Notes under the pieces: generated by a model
Told to the model about the DNA's origin: nothing
The model's database searches: none
Seen by the model: the letters and a program-made list of their open reading frames with translations, nothing else
Part shown: positions 1-7,683 of the stretch, piece after piece
Layout of the letters: each line of letters starts with the position of its first letter
Numbering within the stretch: position 1 is the stretch's first letter
Position numbers and translations under genes: made by a program
Assembly: GCA_947258755.1 (NCBI GenBank)
Contig: CAMYJO010000005.1
Location: 1 to 64,000, forward strand
Direction of reading: 5' to 3'
Origin: an uncultured Gammaproteobacteria bacterium
GTDB lineage: Bacteria; Pseudomonadota; Gammaproteobacteria; JAADHQ01
Length of the DNA: 64,000 bases

Positions 1-278
1 ATTCCCATCAGCCTGCGCGCAGGTGATATCGAATCGGTATAAGCAAGACTGGTCAGTAAGCCAACAGAAAATAGCAGCAAAGTCCCCAACAAAATCAATC
101 CTGATGTCTTGTCCGCTACGTCAGCATAGAAAACCTCTTGAAGAGCAAGATAAATTGCCAGGAGGACACTAATGATAATACGCACAATAACCTGCTCATG
201 CTCACTGTCAGGGCGCGTCTCATAATGTTTTCCAAGTCGAGTGATCAAACTTCGATTTTTTACAGAATCTACTGTCAC
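1..278 (-). CDS. RpfC-like hybrid sensor histidine kinase, N-terminal part (cut by window edge)
   Basis: An open frame runs from a GTG at 278 to the left window edge (92 codons). It reads a short cytoplasmic start, then a motif HYETRPDSEHEQVIVRIII, then two hydrophobic segments at about residues 31-47 and 59-78. The 'RPDSEHEQ..VR' signature before the first membrane helix is typical of the input domain of RpfC-type hybrid histidine kinases, which in Xanthomonas relatives sense the DSF fatty-acid signal. The catalytic and receiver domains would lie outside the window, so the class is inferred from the N terminus only. A TGA lies ten codons upstream and there is no ATG in between, so GTG is the likely start, although a TTG eleven codons further in is possible. 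Confidence 0.7.
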   Translation of the reverse strand, partial: MTVDSVKNRSLITRLGKHYETRPDSEHEQVIVRIIISVLLAIYLALQEVFYADVADKTSGLILLGTLLLFSVGLLTSLAYTDSISPARRLMG

Positions 279-770
279 TTTATATTTATACCTAATGCTA
301 CAGTTCACATGTAGCTTTAATAAAAAAGGAACGACACTGGGTAATAGCTATTTAAGCTATAGAGGCGTACTAGCTACTCAGTAAACTAAAACTAACCTTA
401 TAGAAACTTTAACGACTCACTGTAAACATTCTTTAATGAGGCTTTGCACTTGAGCGGCTAATGTCTATGCCAAGTAATGCAAATCATGTGAGATAAGTAT
501 AGTAAGTGCTGCCAAAATAACCCCTTAGTTAAGCTTTCTACCAGAATAAAAGCCGATAAGACTGACATTAGCTCAAAACTTGTCGATTCTACCTCATTTA
601 AAAAAACGATAAAAAGGCAAAAAATATTATGCTGCACTACCATTAATATCAGTATCAATAATATGGATTTTTGCTCCAGAGTTCAAGTCTTGCCTATGTC
701 GGAATTGGACTGGCAATACACTCGTAGTGTGTCAATTAACTGCGAGCCTATATCCTTCGTTGAACAAAAA
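279..770. other. Intergenic region, no supported gene
   Basis: This 490-base AT-rich stretch separates two leftward genes. Short open frames on both strands (for example 458-658 minus) have no recognisable protein features or ribosome-binding site. It should contain the promoter of the RpfC-like gene, but I cannot point to a convincing -35/-10 pair. Confidence 0.4.
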
Positions 771-1454
771 TTATTCTTTTTCAGCTTTAATGTTAAAAAC
801 GACTTCGACTTGATCCCTGACAGCGAGCAAGCCGCCGAACAGGCTCATCGGTTGTATACCGAAATCCGTTTGCATGATAGAAAAACGTCCGCTGGCCGTA
901 AGCACTTTATCTGTGATTAGCAAGCTTAATGGCACGCTAATTTTTTTTTGCCTGCCCTTTAAACTAATGACGATATTAGTCAATGCCCGGTTATTACTAC
1001 TTATCTTGCCGCTTACCAGAATGTCCGGGTATTGTTGCGCATCGAGCTGCTGCTGGGACAACATATTACGCCTGGTTGATAGCGCTATCTCATCATCTAT
1101 CTTATTGTGAAACGCCGGGCCTGAACGCTGACGATCTAGAAAACGATCAACAACAAATTGACGTACTGAGAAACGCAGTCTGAAATGGCTTTTCTCCCAC
1201 TCTTCGGTGTTGTGTATTATTTTCCCGCCAATCGCGGAGCTGCTGATAACGTGATTGTGTCCCAGCCATTTCATGACGCCCTGCTTATAAACTAATAGGC
1301 GCATATCACTGCCTTTGCCGTCGATCGTGTAGTGCGTTTCCTGTGCACTGACAGTGGCTGGGAAGACAACTATTAACAATATGAACAAACGAGTTAATCT
1401 GAGCCACGATACATACCAACGCGACGGACACGTCCAGTAGTCTTGATTGCCCAC
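771..1454 (-). CDS. YceI-like secreted protein
   Basis: A 227-residue protein with an N-terminal hydrophobic stretch (FILLIVVFPATVSA, ending near residue 37) that looks like a signal peptide, followed by a beta-rich domain. The segment containing YTIDGKGSDMRLLVY and GHNHVIS resembles the start of YceI-family lipocalin-like barrels, which bind isoprenoid or other amphiphilic ligands in the periplasm. I chose the GTG at 1454 because an AAGGAGC ribosome-binding site sits seven to eight bases upstream. An ATG at 1562 would add 36 residues ahead of the signal peptide and has no such site. Family assignment is from pattern only. It stands alone between the sensor kinase and the tusA operon. Confidence 0.6.
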   Translation of the reverse strand: MGNQDYWTCPSRWYVSWLRLTRLFILLIVVFPATVSAQETHYTIDGKGSDMRLLVYKQGVMKWLGHNHVISSSAIGGKIIHNTEEWEKSHFRLRFSVRQFVVDRFLDRQRSGPAFHNKIDDEIALSTRRNMLSQQQLDAQQYPDILVSGKISSNNRALTNIVISLKGRQKKISVPLSLLITDKVLTASGRFSIMQTDFGIQPMSLFGGLLAVRDQVEVVFNIKAEKE

Positions 1455-1648
1455 TTTATGGCTCCTTATATAGTACGTCTGCGACTGTAGTGATTTAGCG
1501 CCAACAGCCAGTATTAAATCATCTCCGCTCACAATCCAGTTCAAAAACCTTTTATTTAGCATTTATTTATAATGCTAATAATAACAACAAGTTATAATTC
1601 GTATAACTCTATTTTTTTTATTGAATATTGACTCACAGCGTTATTTCC

Positions 1649-1674
1649 ACTAAGTTAATAAACGTTCACTTAGT
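1649..1674. promoter_or_regulatory. Inverted repeat upstream of tusA-tetR, possible TetR operator
   Basis: ACTAAGT (1649-1655) and ACTTAGT (1668-1674) form a perfect 7-bp inverted repeat with a 12-base spacer, 18 bases before the tusA start. The size and symmetry suit a TetR-family dimer, and a TetR gene is the second cistron. Binding is inferred. Confidence 0.45.
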
Positions 1675-1691
1675 AATTAGGAGCAAGTAAC

Positions 1692-1940
1692 ATGACAACC
1701 AATGTTGATAGTATAGATATGGAGCTGGATGCTCGAGGGCTCAATTGTCCCCTGCCTATCTTGCGTGCTAAAAAATCCATGAATGAATTGGGTAGTGGTC
1801 AGCGCATCAAGATTACGGCGACCGATCCCGGTTCGATAAAGGACTTTGAGGCCTTTTGTAAACAGACGGGTAATGAATTACAGGAAACTACGGAGGTTAA
1901 CGGTGAATTTGTGTTTGTCATCAGGAAAGCAGGCGCTTGA
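1692..1940 (+). CDS. tusA: TusA-family sulfurtransferase
   Basis: An 82-residue protein with the TusA fold signature LDARGLNCPLPILRAKK; the Cys in the CPLP motif (about residue 20) is the persulfide-carrying residue. TusA relays sulfane sulfur in the cytoplasm, either to tRNA thiolation and cofactor synthesis or, in sulfur oxidisers, between rhodanese, DsrE/DsrC and sHdr systems. An AGGAG ribosome-binding site precedes the ATG. The stop codon overlaps the TTG start of the next gene, a TetR regulator, so the two are probably translated together. This pairing makes a role in a regulated sulfur response possible, but the partner enzymes are not adjacent. A YedF-like role cannot be excluded. Confidence 0.88.
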   Translation: MTTNVDSIDMELDARGLNCPLPILRAKKSMNELGSGQRIKITATDPGSIKDFEAFCKQTGNELQETTEVNGEFVFVIRKAGA

Positions 1941-2542
1941 ATAAACGCATGAAAGCGGCTGAACGCCGCGCATCGATACTCGCAGTCGCAAAGATACTGT
2001 TTGCAGATTGTGGCTACCATGGGGTATCGGTGGATGAAATTGCAAAACGGTTGGGTGTTAGCCCAGCCGTTTTGTATCAGCATTTCACTTCAAAAGAAGC
2101 ACTGTATGAAGCGGTATTAAATGAAATTGCCTGCCACCGGGAAAGTTATGTGGAGGCAGCACTAACAGGTCCGGATGATTTTTCGAGTGTACTGACGCGC
2201 ATGACAAGAGTATATGTAGACAGCGTTGTCAATGACCCCGACTACCTGAAAATGGAAATGCAGGCCCTGCTTGAGGATGCACGACTGGCAAGACAGTTTT
2301 TTGATTCACGCTGGAAAAGTTTCACTGACTTTATCGAGGTCAACATGCAGGAACTTACGGCAAGCGGAAAATTCTCTCAAGTCAATCCGCGTATTGCCAG
2401 CCTTATGTTTCAGGGTATGGTACGTGAAGCCCTGTATGCCAAATGCATCTACGATGCAGAGCGTTACCAGGATTATTCGCCACAAGAATTAGCAGAGCAA
2501 TTAATTGAATTGTTTCTACATGCGATAGGGTATCGGCCATAA
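1937..2542 (+). CDS. TetR-family transcriptional regulator
   Basis: A 201-residue protein with an N-terminal helix-turn-helix at about residues 12-58, including VDEIAKRLGVSPAVLYQHF and then SKEALYEAVL, the usual TetR/AcrR DNA-binding arrangement. The C-terminal helical domain would bind an unknown ligand. A TTG at 1937 overlaps the tusA stop by four bases; an ATG at 1949 is an alternative start that would shorten it by four residues. The operator-like inverted repeat at 1649-1674 upstream of tusA suggests autoregulation of the pair. The inducer is unknown; the sulfur-carrier neighbour hints at a sulfur species, which is speculation. Confidence 0.85.
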   Translation: MNKRMKAAERRASILAVAKILFADCGYHGVSVDEIAKRLGVSPAVLYQHFTSKEALYEAVLNEIACHRESYVEAALTGPDDFSSVLTRMTRVYVDSVVNDPDYLKMEMQALLEDARLARQFFDSRWKSFTDFIEVNMQELTASGKFSQVNPRIASLMFQGMVREALYAKCIYDAERYQDYSPQELAEQLIELFLHAIGYRP

Positions 2543-2630
2543 CTGGCTAACTCACCCCCTCCGATTGAAATACACACTTTTTCCGGCTTTTAGAGTAGAA
2601 TAGCAGTATTGAAATTATCAGTACTAAGCT

Positions 2631-4019
2631 ATGTCAAAAGAAAACTATGATTTACTTGTTGTTGGCTCGGGTCCGGGTGGGCAATCCGCAGCCATTACTG
2701 CTGCTAAACTGGGTAAGCGTGTCGGCATAATCGAACGTAAACCCAGCCTTGGCGGAGTCAGCCTGCAAACCGGTACTATTCCCAGTAAGGCCTTACGTGA
2801 AGCAGCCTTTCTTGCCTCTCGTTTCTCTGCACGTGGCATGCGTGAAGATCATTCTCGACAGAACATGGGCAGAAATTTTCTTGCTGAAGCCATCGATAAG
2901 AAAGATCGTGTAGTAAAACAAAAAGAAGTCTCATTACTCAAACAATTATTAAAATGTGGCGTATCCATTATTCCTGGGGAAGCATCGTTTCACGATGCGC
3001 ACACCCTTGCTATCTGTACTCCTGGCGGTCAAACAGAATTGTTACAGGCAGAAAATATCGTACTGGCAGCAGGTTCACGACCCAGGCGGCCAGAGAACAT
3101 CCCTTTTGACAAGGAACGCGTCCTTGATTCAACCGCTATCTTAAATCTTAAGCAATTGCCATCAAGCCTGTTGGTGGTAGGTGGCGGTGTTATTGCCTGT
3201 GAATTCGCCACGATTTTTGCGCCTCTTGGTGTAGCCGTGACCATCATCGATTCACACCAACAGTTACTCGCTTACCTGGACAAGGATATAGCAGATAACC
3301 TCAGCGGTCATATGCATGATATGGGTATCCAGCTGCATATGAGCACAAAAGTGACCGCTATCAAGCGTCACCAAGACCAGGTTGAAGTAACTACTGATAG
3401 CGGCCAGCAATTTTCAGTAGACACCGTATTATATGCTTTAGGAAGACAACCCAATTACGATGGACTCGAAATCGAACGCGCCGGTTTGACAAATGACGAT
3501 AATGGCTGGATCCGCATTAACGAAAACCATCAGACCGGTGCAGAACATATATATATTATCGGTGATCTAGCAGGTAACCCTGCCCTGGCTTCCACTGCCA
3601 TGCAACAAGGAAAGATGGTTGCCAAGCATGCATTTGCACAGCAACAAAATGTAAGCAGCACGGCATTGCCAATGGCAATCTACACCATACCAGAACTGTC
3701 CTATATCGGTGAAACAGAGCGGCAACTACAACAGCGACAGGCAGACTATGTTACCGGCATCGCAAGCTATGCAGACAGTGCCCGCGGGCAAATTATTGGC
3801 GAATATCAAGGTATGTTGAAGCTACTGGTTGATCGATCCAGTCAGAAAATACTGGGAGTCCATATCATCGGTGAAGCGGCCAGCGAACTGATCCACATAG
3901 CCCAACTAACGATGTCGTGTAATTGTAGCGTGGATACACTCGCTGAAAATGTTTTTAATTACCCAACATTAGCAGAGTGTTACAAAATTGCAGCGATTGC
4001 TTGTCTGGATCAATTGTAA
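2631..4019 (+). CDS. sthA: Soluble pyridine nucleotide transhydrogenase
   Basis: A 462-residue flavoprotein of the disulfide-reductase fold. Residues 9-18 carry the FAD-binding VVGSGPGGQS motif, a second Rossmann motif VVGGGVIACEFA lies near 182-193, and the C-terminal dimerisation domain is complete. In lipoamide dehydrogenases the active site reads GTCLNVGCIPSKA; here it is GVSLQTGTIPSKAL, so both redox cysteines are absent. This is the hallmark of SthA, which transfers hydride between NADPH and NAD+ through FAD alone. Length matches the E. coli enzyme. With the NADP-dependent isocitrate dehydrogenase elsewhere in this window, it would help balance NADPH. It follows the TetR gene by about 90 bases and may have its own promoter. 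Confidence 0.93.
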   Translation: MSKENYDLLVVGSGPGGQSAAITAAKLGKRVGIIERKPSLGGVSLQTGTIPSKALREAAFLASRFSARGMREDHSRQNMGRNFLAEAIDKKDRVVKQKEVSLLKQLLKCGVSIIPGEASFHDAHTLAICTPGGQTELLQAENIVLAAGSRPRRPENIPFDKERVLDSTAILNLKQLPSSLLVVGGGVIACEFATIFAPLGVAVTIIDSHQQLLAYLDKDIADNLSGHMHDMGIQLHMSTKVTAIKRHQDQVEVTTDSGQQFSVDTVLYALGRQPNYDGLEIERAGLTNDDNGWIRINENHQTGAEHIYIIGDLAGNPALASTAMQQGKMVAKHAFAQQQNVSSTALPMAIYTIPELSYIGETERQLQQRQADYVTGIASYADSARGQIIGEYQGMLKLLVDRSSQKILGVHIIGEAASELIHIAQLTMSCNCSVDTLAENVFNYPTLAECYKIAAIACLDQL

Positions 4020-4031
4020 GCACTCAGTAGA

Positions 4032-4820
4032 TCAAACTTTTCTGAGCCAGCTTGACCAGGCATCAAAAAGATTTTTATCTACGGCTGCAACCGCAGACCG
4101 TGGCTCAAGTCTGTCAACGAATACCGGCTCACCATCCAGTGAGCTGGAAAATCCCCCGGCTGCTGAAAAGATATACTGCCCAGCTGCATAGTCCCAAATA
4201 TTAGAGCGCCCATGTAGATATAAATGACAACGGCCCATTGCCAGCCAGCACCAGTCTAAGGCAACTGAACCAAAACTGCGTTGCGACGCATATGGCACTT
4301 CAGTAACGAGCCGCGTAGCAAGTGATCCAGTAAGGCGTTTAAAATCAATAATAGCGGTCGCCTGTCTGCATTGCATACCAGTATCCATGAGCTTTATAGC
4401 CTGCCCGTTTAATTGACTACCCTGCGCTTCATCAGCCGAAAAACATTCATCACGCGCTGGATCATAGACAATACCAAGCTGTACCTTGCCCTCAAATATC
4501 AACGCCAGTGAAACCGAAAAATAGGGTATACCGTTGCTAAAATTGTTAGTCCCATCAAGCGGATCAAGACACCATACCGGCTTGCCGGATGTTAGTATTT
4601 TCGCCTGCTCAGTCGTCGGCATTTCCTCACCGAGCAGCACGGTCTCTGGGTATAAGGCCAATAATTGTGCTTGTAAATGATGCTGCAAGGCATGATCGGC
4701 CTCTGTGATCACGCTTCCATCTGCCTTATAGTTGCGCTCCACCTTGGCATAATAAGGCATCAATACAGTCTTTGCCGAATCAATGACAACGCTTCTAATT
4801 GTATTTAGATCGTATTTCAT
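4032..4820 (-). CDS. Inositol monophosphatase-family protein (SuhB/CysQ-like)
   Basis: A 262-residue Mg2+/Li+-dependent phosphatase. The metal-binding motifs are visible: GEE near residue 64, the LDPLDGTNNF motif around 84-93 and the late motif NIWDYAAG, with WDYAAG being the usual C-terminal signature. Family members hydrolyse inositol-1-phosphate, PAP or fructose-1,6-bisphosphate; the sequence alone does not settle which. The ATG at 4820 gives typical family length; an in-frame ATG at 4862 would add 14 residues, and neither has a strong ribosome-binding site. It converges on sthA with a gap of only 12 bases. Confidence 0.82.
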   Translation of the reverse strand: MKYDLNTIRSVVIDSAKTVLMPYYAKVERNYKADGSVITEADHALQHHLQAQLLALYPETVLLGEEMPTTEQAKILTSGKPVWCLDPLDGTNNFSNGIPYFSVSLALIFEGKVQLGIVYDPARDECFSADEAQGSQLNGQAIKLMDTGMQCRQATAIIDFKRLTGSLATRLVTEVPYASQRSFGSVALDWCWLAMGRCHLYLHGRSNIWDYAAGQYIFSAAGGFSSSLDGEPVFVDRLEPRSAVAAVDKNLFDAWSSWLRKV

Positions 4821-5109
4821 GGATTTTATTTGAGTTAAAGAATAATAAATCTGTCTTGTCATTTCCAGAAAAGCTCATGACTGTTAGCCCCTTGCCAAAA
4901 TGAAGCCGCAAATGGCTATTCTACTCTGATTGCAAAGGCATTAAAAACCCTAATTAGATGAAGTTCAAGCACTTGTGTAGTCTGCATAGACAAAAGCAGG
5001 TACTCTGTATATATTTCAGCACATAGCACTATGAGAACCAGTCCTCAGTATCGTCATTCATGATCAGATATTTTTTAATGATTCATCAATAAGGAATGTG
5101 TAGCCAGCC

Positions 5110-7287
5110 ATGATCAGAAACGGATTTGTACTTTTCATTCTAATCTCTACTTTGACCCCGCTCATCAATGGTTGTGGTGGCGGTGGCGGCACGCCCGGTA
5201 GTAGCAACACTGATATCAGTGGTTTGGATACGCGCCCACAAAACAGTACCTGTATAGCACCTGAACGACCTACATCCAACTCCAATTTCACCACTACTCG
5301 GGTCTTTAACAACTTGCAATTCACTTCACCTGTCGCAATGTTACAGGCACCGGGCGATAATAGCCGCTGGTTTATCGTCGAACTGAATGGCACGGTTAGA
5401 GTTTTTGATAATGATGAAAATACTCTAACATCCAGCTTGTTTCTGGATATAAGCACTCAGGTCACCAGCGGTGGCGAACGTGGCTTACTCAATATGGCCC
5501 TGCACCCGGACTTTGCCAACAATGGCCAGGCTTTTCTCGCCTATACGGCAACGATCAACAACCAGCTGGTTTCGCGTATCTCACGTTTTTCAAGTAGCGA
5601 TGGTGGCCAGACCCTGAACAGTAGTAGCGAGGAAATTTTATTAGTAGTCAACCAGCCATACAATAACCATAACGGTGGCTTTTTGGCATTCGGACCTGAT
5701 AATTACCTTTATATTGGTTTTGGTGATGGCGGTTCAGCCGGGGACCCGCTTGGTCATGGACAAGACACCACTACCCTATTGGGTAATGTGTTAAGGATAG
5801 ATGTCGACAATGGCACACCCTATGCGATTCCTGCCGATAATCCATTTGTTAGCGATCCACCGAACCGCGCAGAGATTTATGCCTGGGGTTTACGCAACCC
5901 CTGGCGTGGTAGTTTCGATATCGCCAATGGAAGCCTATGGCTGGGGGATGTTGGTCAGAACCAATGGGAAGAGATCAACCTGATCGAGGCGAATGGCAAC
6001 TATGGCTGGAACATCAGGGAGGCAGCCCATTGCTATAACGATCCTAGCGAAAGCTGTAGCACAGCCGGTCTAATTGACCCGGTCCTTGAGTATGATCATG
6101 CTAACGGCGGACGATCGGTTACCGGTGGCGTTGTATACAGGGGCACAACTATTAATGAACTACAGGGTGCCTATATTTTTGGGGATTTTACCAATGGAAA
6201 AATATGGTATCTGGCAGATACGAACAGCAACACGCCGTCAGCGCAATTACTGCAAGACAGTGGCCTGAATATCAGTTCTTTCGGGCAAGACCAGGAGGGC
6301 GAAGTTTATGTTGTCAATTATGGCGGCAATATACATAAAATCGTTTATCAGACGAACAGTAATAACGATACCATCCCTGCGCTCTTATCCATGACAGGCT
6401 GCGTTGATATCAATAATCCTCAACAGGCGACCAGCGGCCTGATCCCATATCAAGTTAACGCCTCATTTTGGTCAGACGGCGCCATTAAGGAACGCTGGCT
6501 GGCTATTCCAGATAATACCACGATCAGCATTAATGCAAGCCATGACTGGGCTTTACCACCCGGCTCTGTCTTGATGAAGCACTTCCGCATCAATAATAAA
6601 CTCATTGAGACACGCCTGTTCATGCACCATAGTAATGGCGGCTGGGGTGGCTACACGTATGAATGGAATGACCAGGAAACCGATGCAACACTTGTCAAAG
6701 GTGGAAAAACAAGAACCCTCGCAAACCAAAACTGGTATTATCCAAGAAGTGCGGATTGTATGCAGTGCCATACCCAAGCAGCAGGTTTCAGCCTCGGACT
6801 GGAGACTGCACAATTCAATCGGGAGATCAACTATACCAGTAGCGGCCGAAACGCTAATCAATTGACGACACTAGATCATATTGGCCTATTCAGTAGCCCT
6901 TTATCGACGACTGCATCCAATCTACCGAAGCTACCGGAACCTTTTGGCAATGCAGCTATTGATGACCGTGCGCGTGCGTGGCTACACACTAATTGCGCTC
7001 AATGCCACCGCAGCAATGGTCCGACACCAGTAACATTGGACCTTGACTACAACACGGCAATGTCACAAACGGGGCTATGCAACCAGGTCCCTCAGAGCGG
7101 GAATTTAGGGATTTCAGATGCACGTATCATTGCACCAGGACAAGCTTCCAGATCGGTGCTTTTCGCACGAGTGAATACACGCGATGCCAACGGCATGCCA
7201 CCCCTGGCAAGCCAGGAGATAGATACTGCTGGAGTTAATCTCTTGCAGACATGGATTGCGGGCATGAACAATTCTTGTGAATACTAA
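5110..7287 (+). CDS. PQQ-type sugar dehydrogenase lipoprotein fused to a diheme cytochrome c domain
   Basis: A 725-residue protein beginning with a lipoprotein signal (LINGCGGGGG, lipid Cys at about 22). Residues 60-420 match the soluble aldose sugar dehydrogenase (GSDH/YliI) beta-propeller, with GFGDGGSAGDP, LGNVLRIDVD and WGLRNPWR motifs. The C-terminal third carries two CxxCH heme c motifs, CMQCH near residue 550 and CAQCH near 630, in the arrangement of the SO2930-type diheme domain. This suggests a periplasm-facing, membrane-anchored quinoprotein dehydrogenase that passes electrons internally to hemes. Substrate unknown. The ribosome-binding site is weak (AAGGAA far upstream). The fusion architecture is known in related bacteria. 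Downstream lies a CRP-like palindrome. Confidence 0.8.
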   Translation: MIRNGFVLFILISTLTPLINGCGGGGGTPGSSNTDISGLDTRPQNSTCIAPERPTSNSNFTTTRVFNNLQFTSPVAMLQAPGDNSRWFIVELNGTVRVFDNDENTLTSSLFLDISTQVTSGGERGLLNMALHPDFANNGQAFLAYTATINNQLVSRISRFSSSDGGQTLNSSSEEILLVVNQPYNNHNGGFLAFGPDNYLYIGFGDGGSAGDPLGHGQDTTTLLGNVLRIDVDNGTPYAIPADNPFVSDPPNRAEIYAWGLRNPWRGSFDIANGSLWLGDVGQNQWEEINLIEANGNYGWNIREAAHCYNDPSESCSTAGLIDPVLEYDHANGGRSVTGGVVYRGTTINELQGAYIFGDFTNGKIWYLADTNSNTPSAQLLQDSGLNISSFGQDQEGEVYVVNYGGNIHKIVYQTNSNNDTIPALLSMTGCVDINNPQQATSGLIPYQVNASFWSDGAIKERWLAIPDNTTISINASHDWALPPGSVLMKHFRINNKLIETRLFMHHSNGGWGGYTYEWNDQETDATLVKGGKTRTLANQNWYYPRSADCMQCHTQAAGFSLGLETAQFNREINYTSSGRNANQLTTLDHIGLFSSPLSTTASNLPKLPEPFGNAAIDDRARAWLHTNCAQCHRSNGPTPVTLDLDYNTAMSQTGLCNQVPQSGNLGISDARIIAPGQASRSVLFARVNTRDANGMPPLASQEIDTAGVNLLQTWIAGMNNSCEY

Positions 7288-7683
7288 AAATATCACGCAT
7301 CGATATATTTGGACATTACTCGGTTACTACAGTTCTTTGTGACTCCTGTCACAAAAGGGCTGATTTTTACTACAGCAACAGCATACCGATAAAAGCCTCA
7401 TAATTACCTCTATTATCGATAGTATTAACATAATCCGGCATGTCGACGTCGACTCTACGAGAAGCGGTTCACACTTCTGAAGACTATTCCTCGAAACATT
7501 GCCGAGTCAACTTTTATAGTACCTATAAGCCACACATAATCTTATCTTTTTGCGAACTGGTTCACCTTCACTTTTTAGCAGTATAGTCGATGCTATATAT
7601 ACAGACCGCAGTAAAACATTTTCTGGTTAGCAAACAGATCACTGGGTCATTATGTCAACAGCAGAAACTAACAGGCTAACAAC
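7288..7683. other. Intergenic region with CRP-like palindrome
   Basis: About 400 bases between two rightward genes. Apart from the palindrome at 7336-7355 I see no gene. The leader just before the next gene is AT-rich and is presumably its promoter region. Confidence 0.4.
7336..7355. promoter_or_regulatory. CRP/Vfr-like binding site
   Basis: TTTGTGAC-TCCT-GTCACAAA is a perfect 8-bp inverted repeat. Its core, TGTGA at 7338-7342, six bases, then TCACA at 7349-7353, equals the CRP consensus TGTGA-N6-TCACA. It lies about 50 bases after the dehydrogenase stop and 330 before the DUF1631 start. It could alternatively act as a weak terminator hairpin, but no T-run follows directly. Confidence 0.45.
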
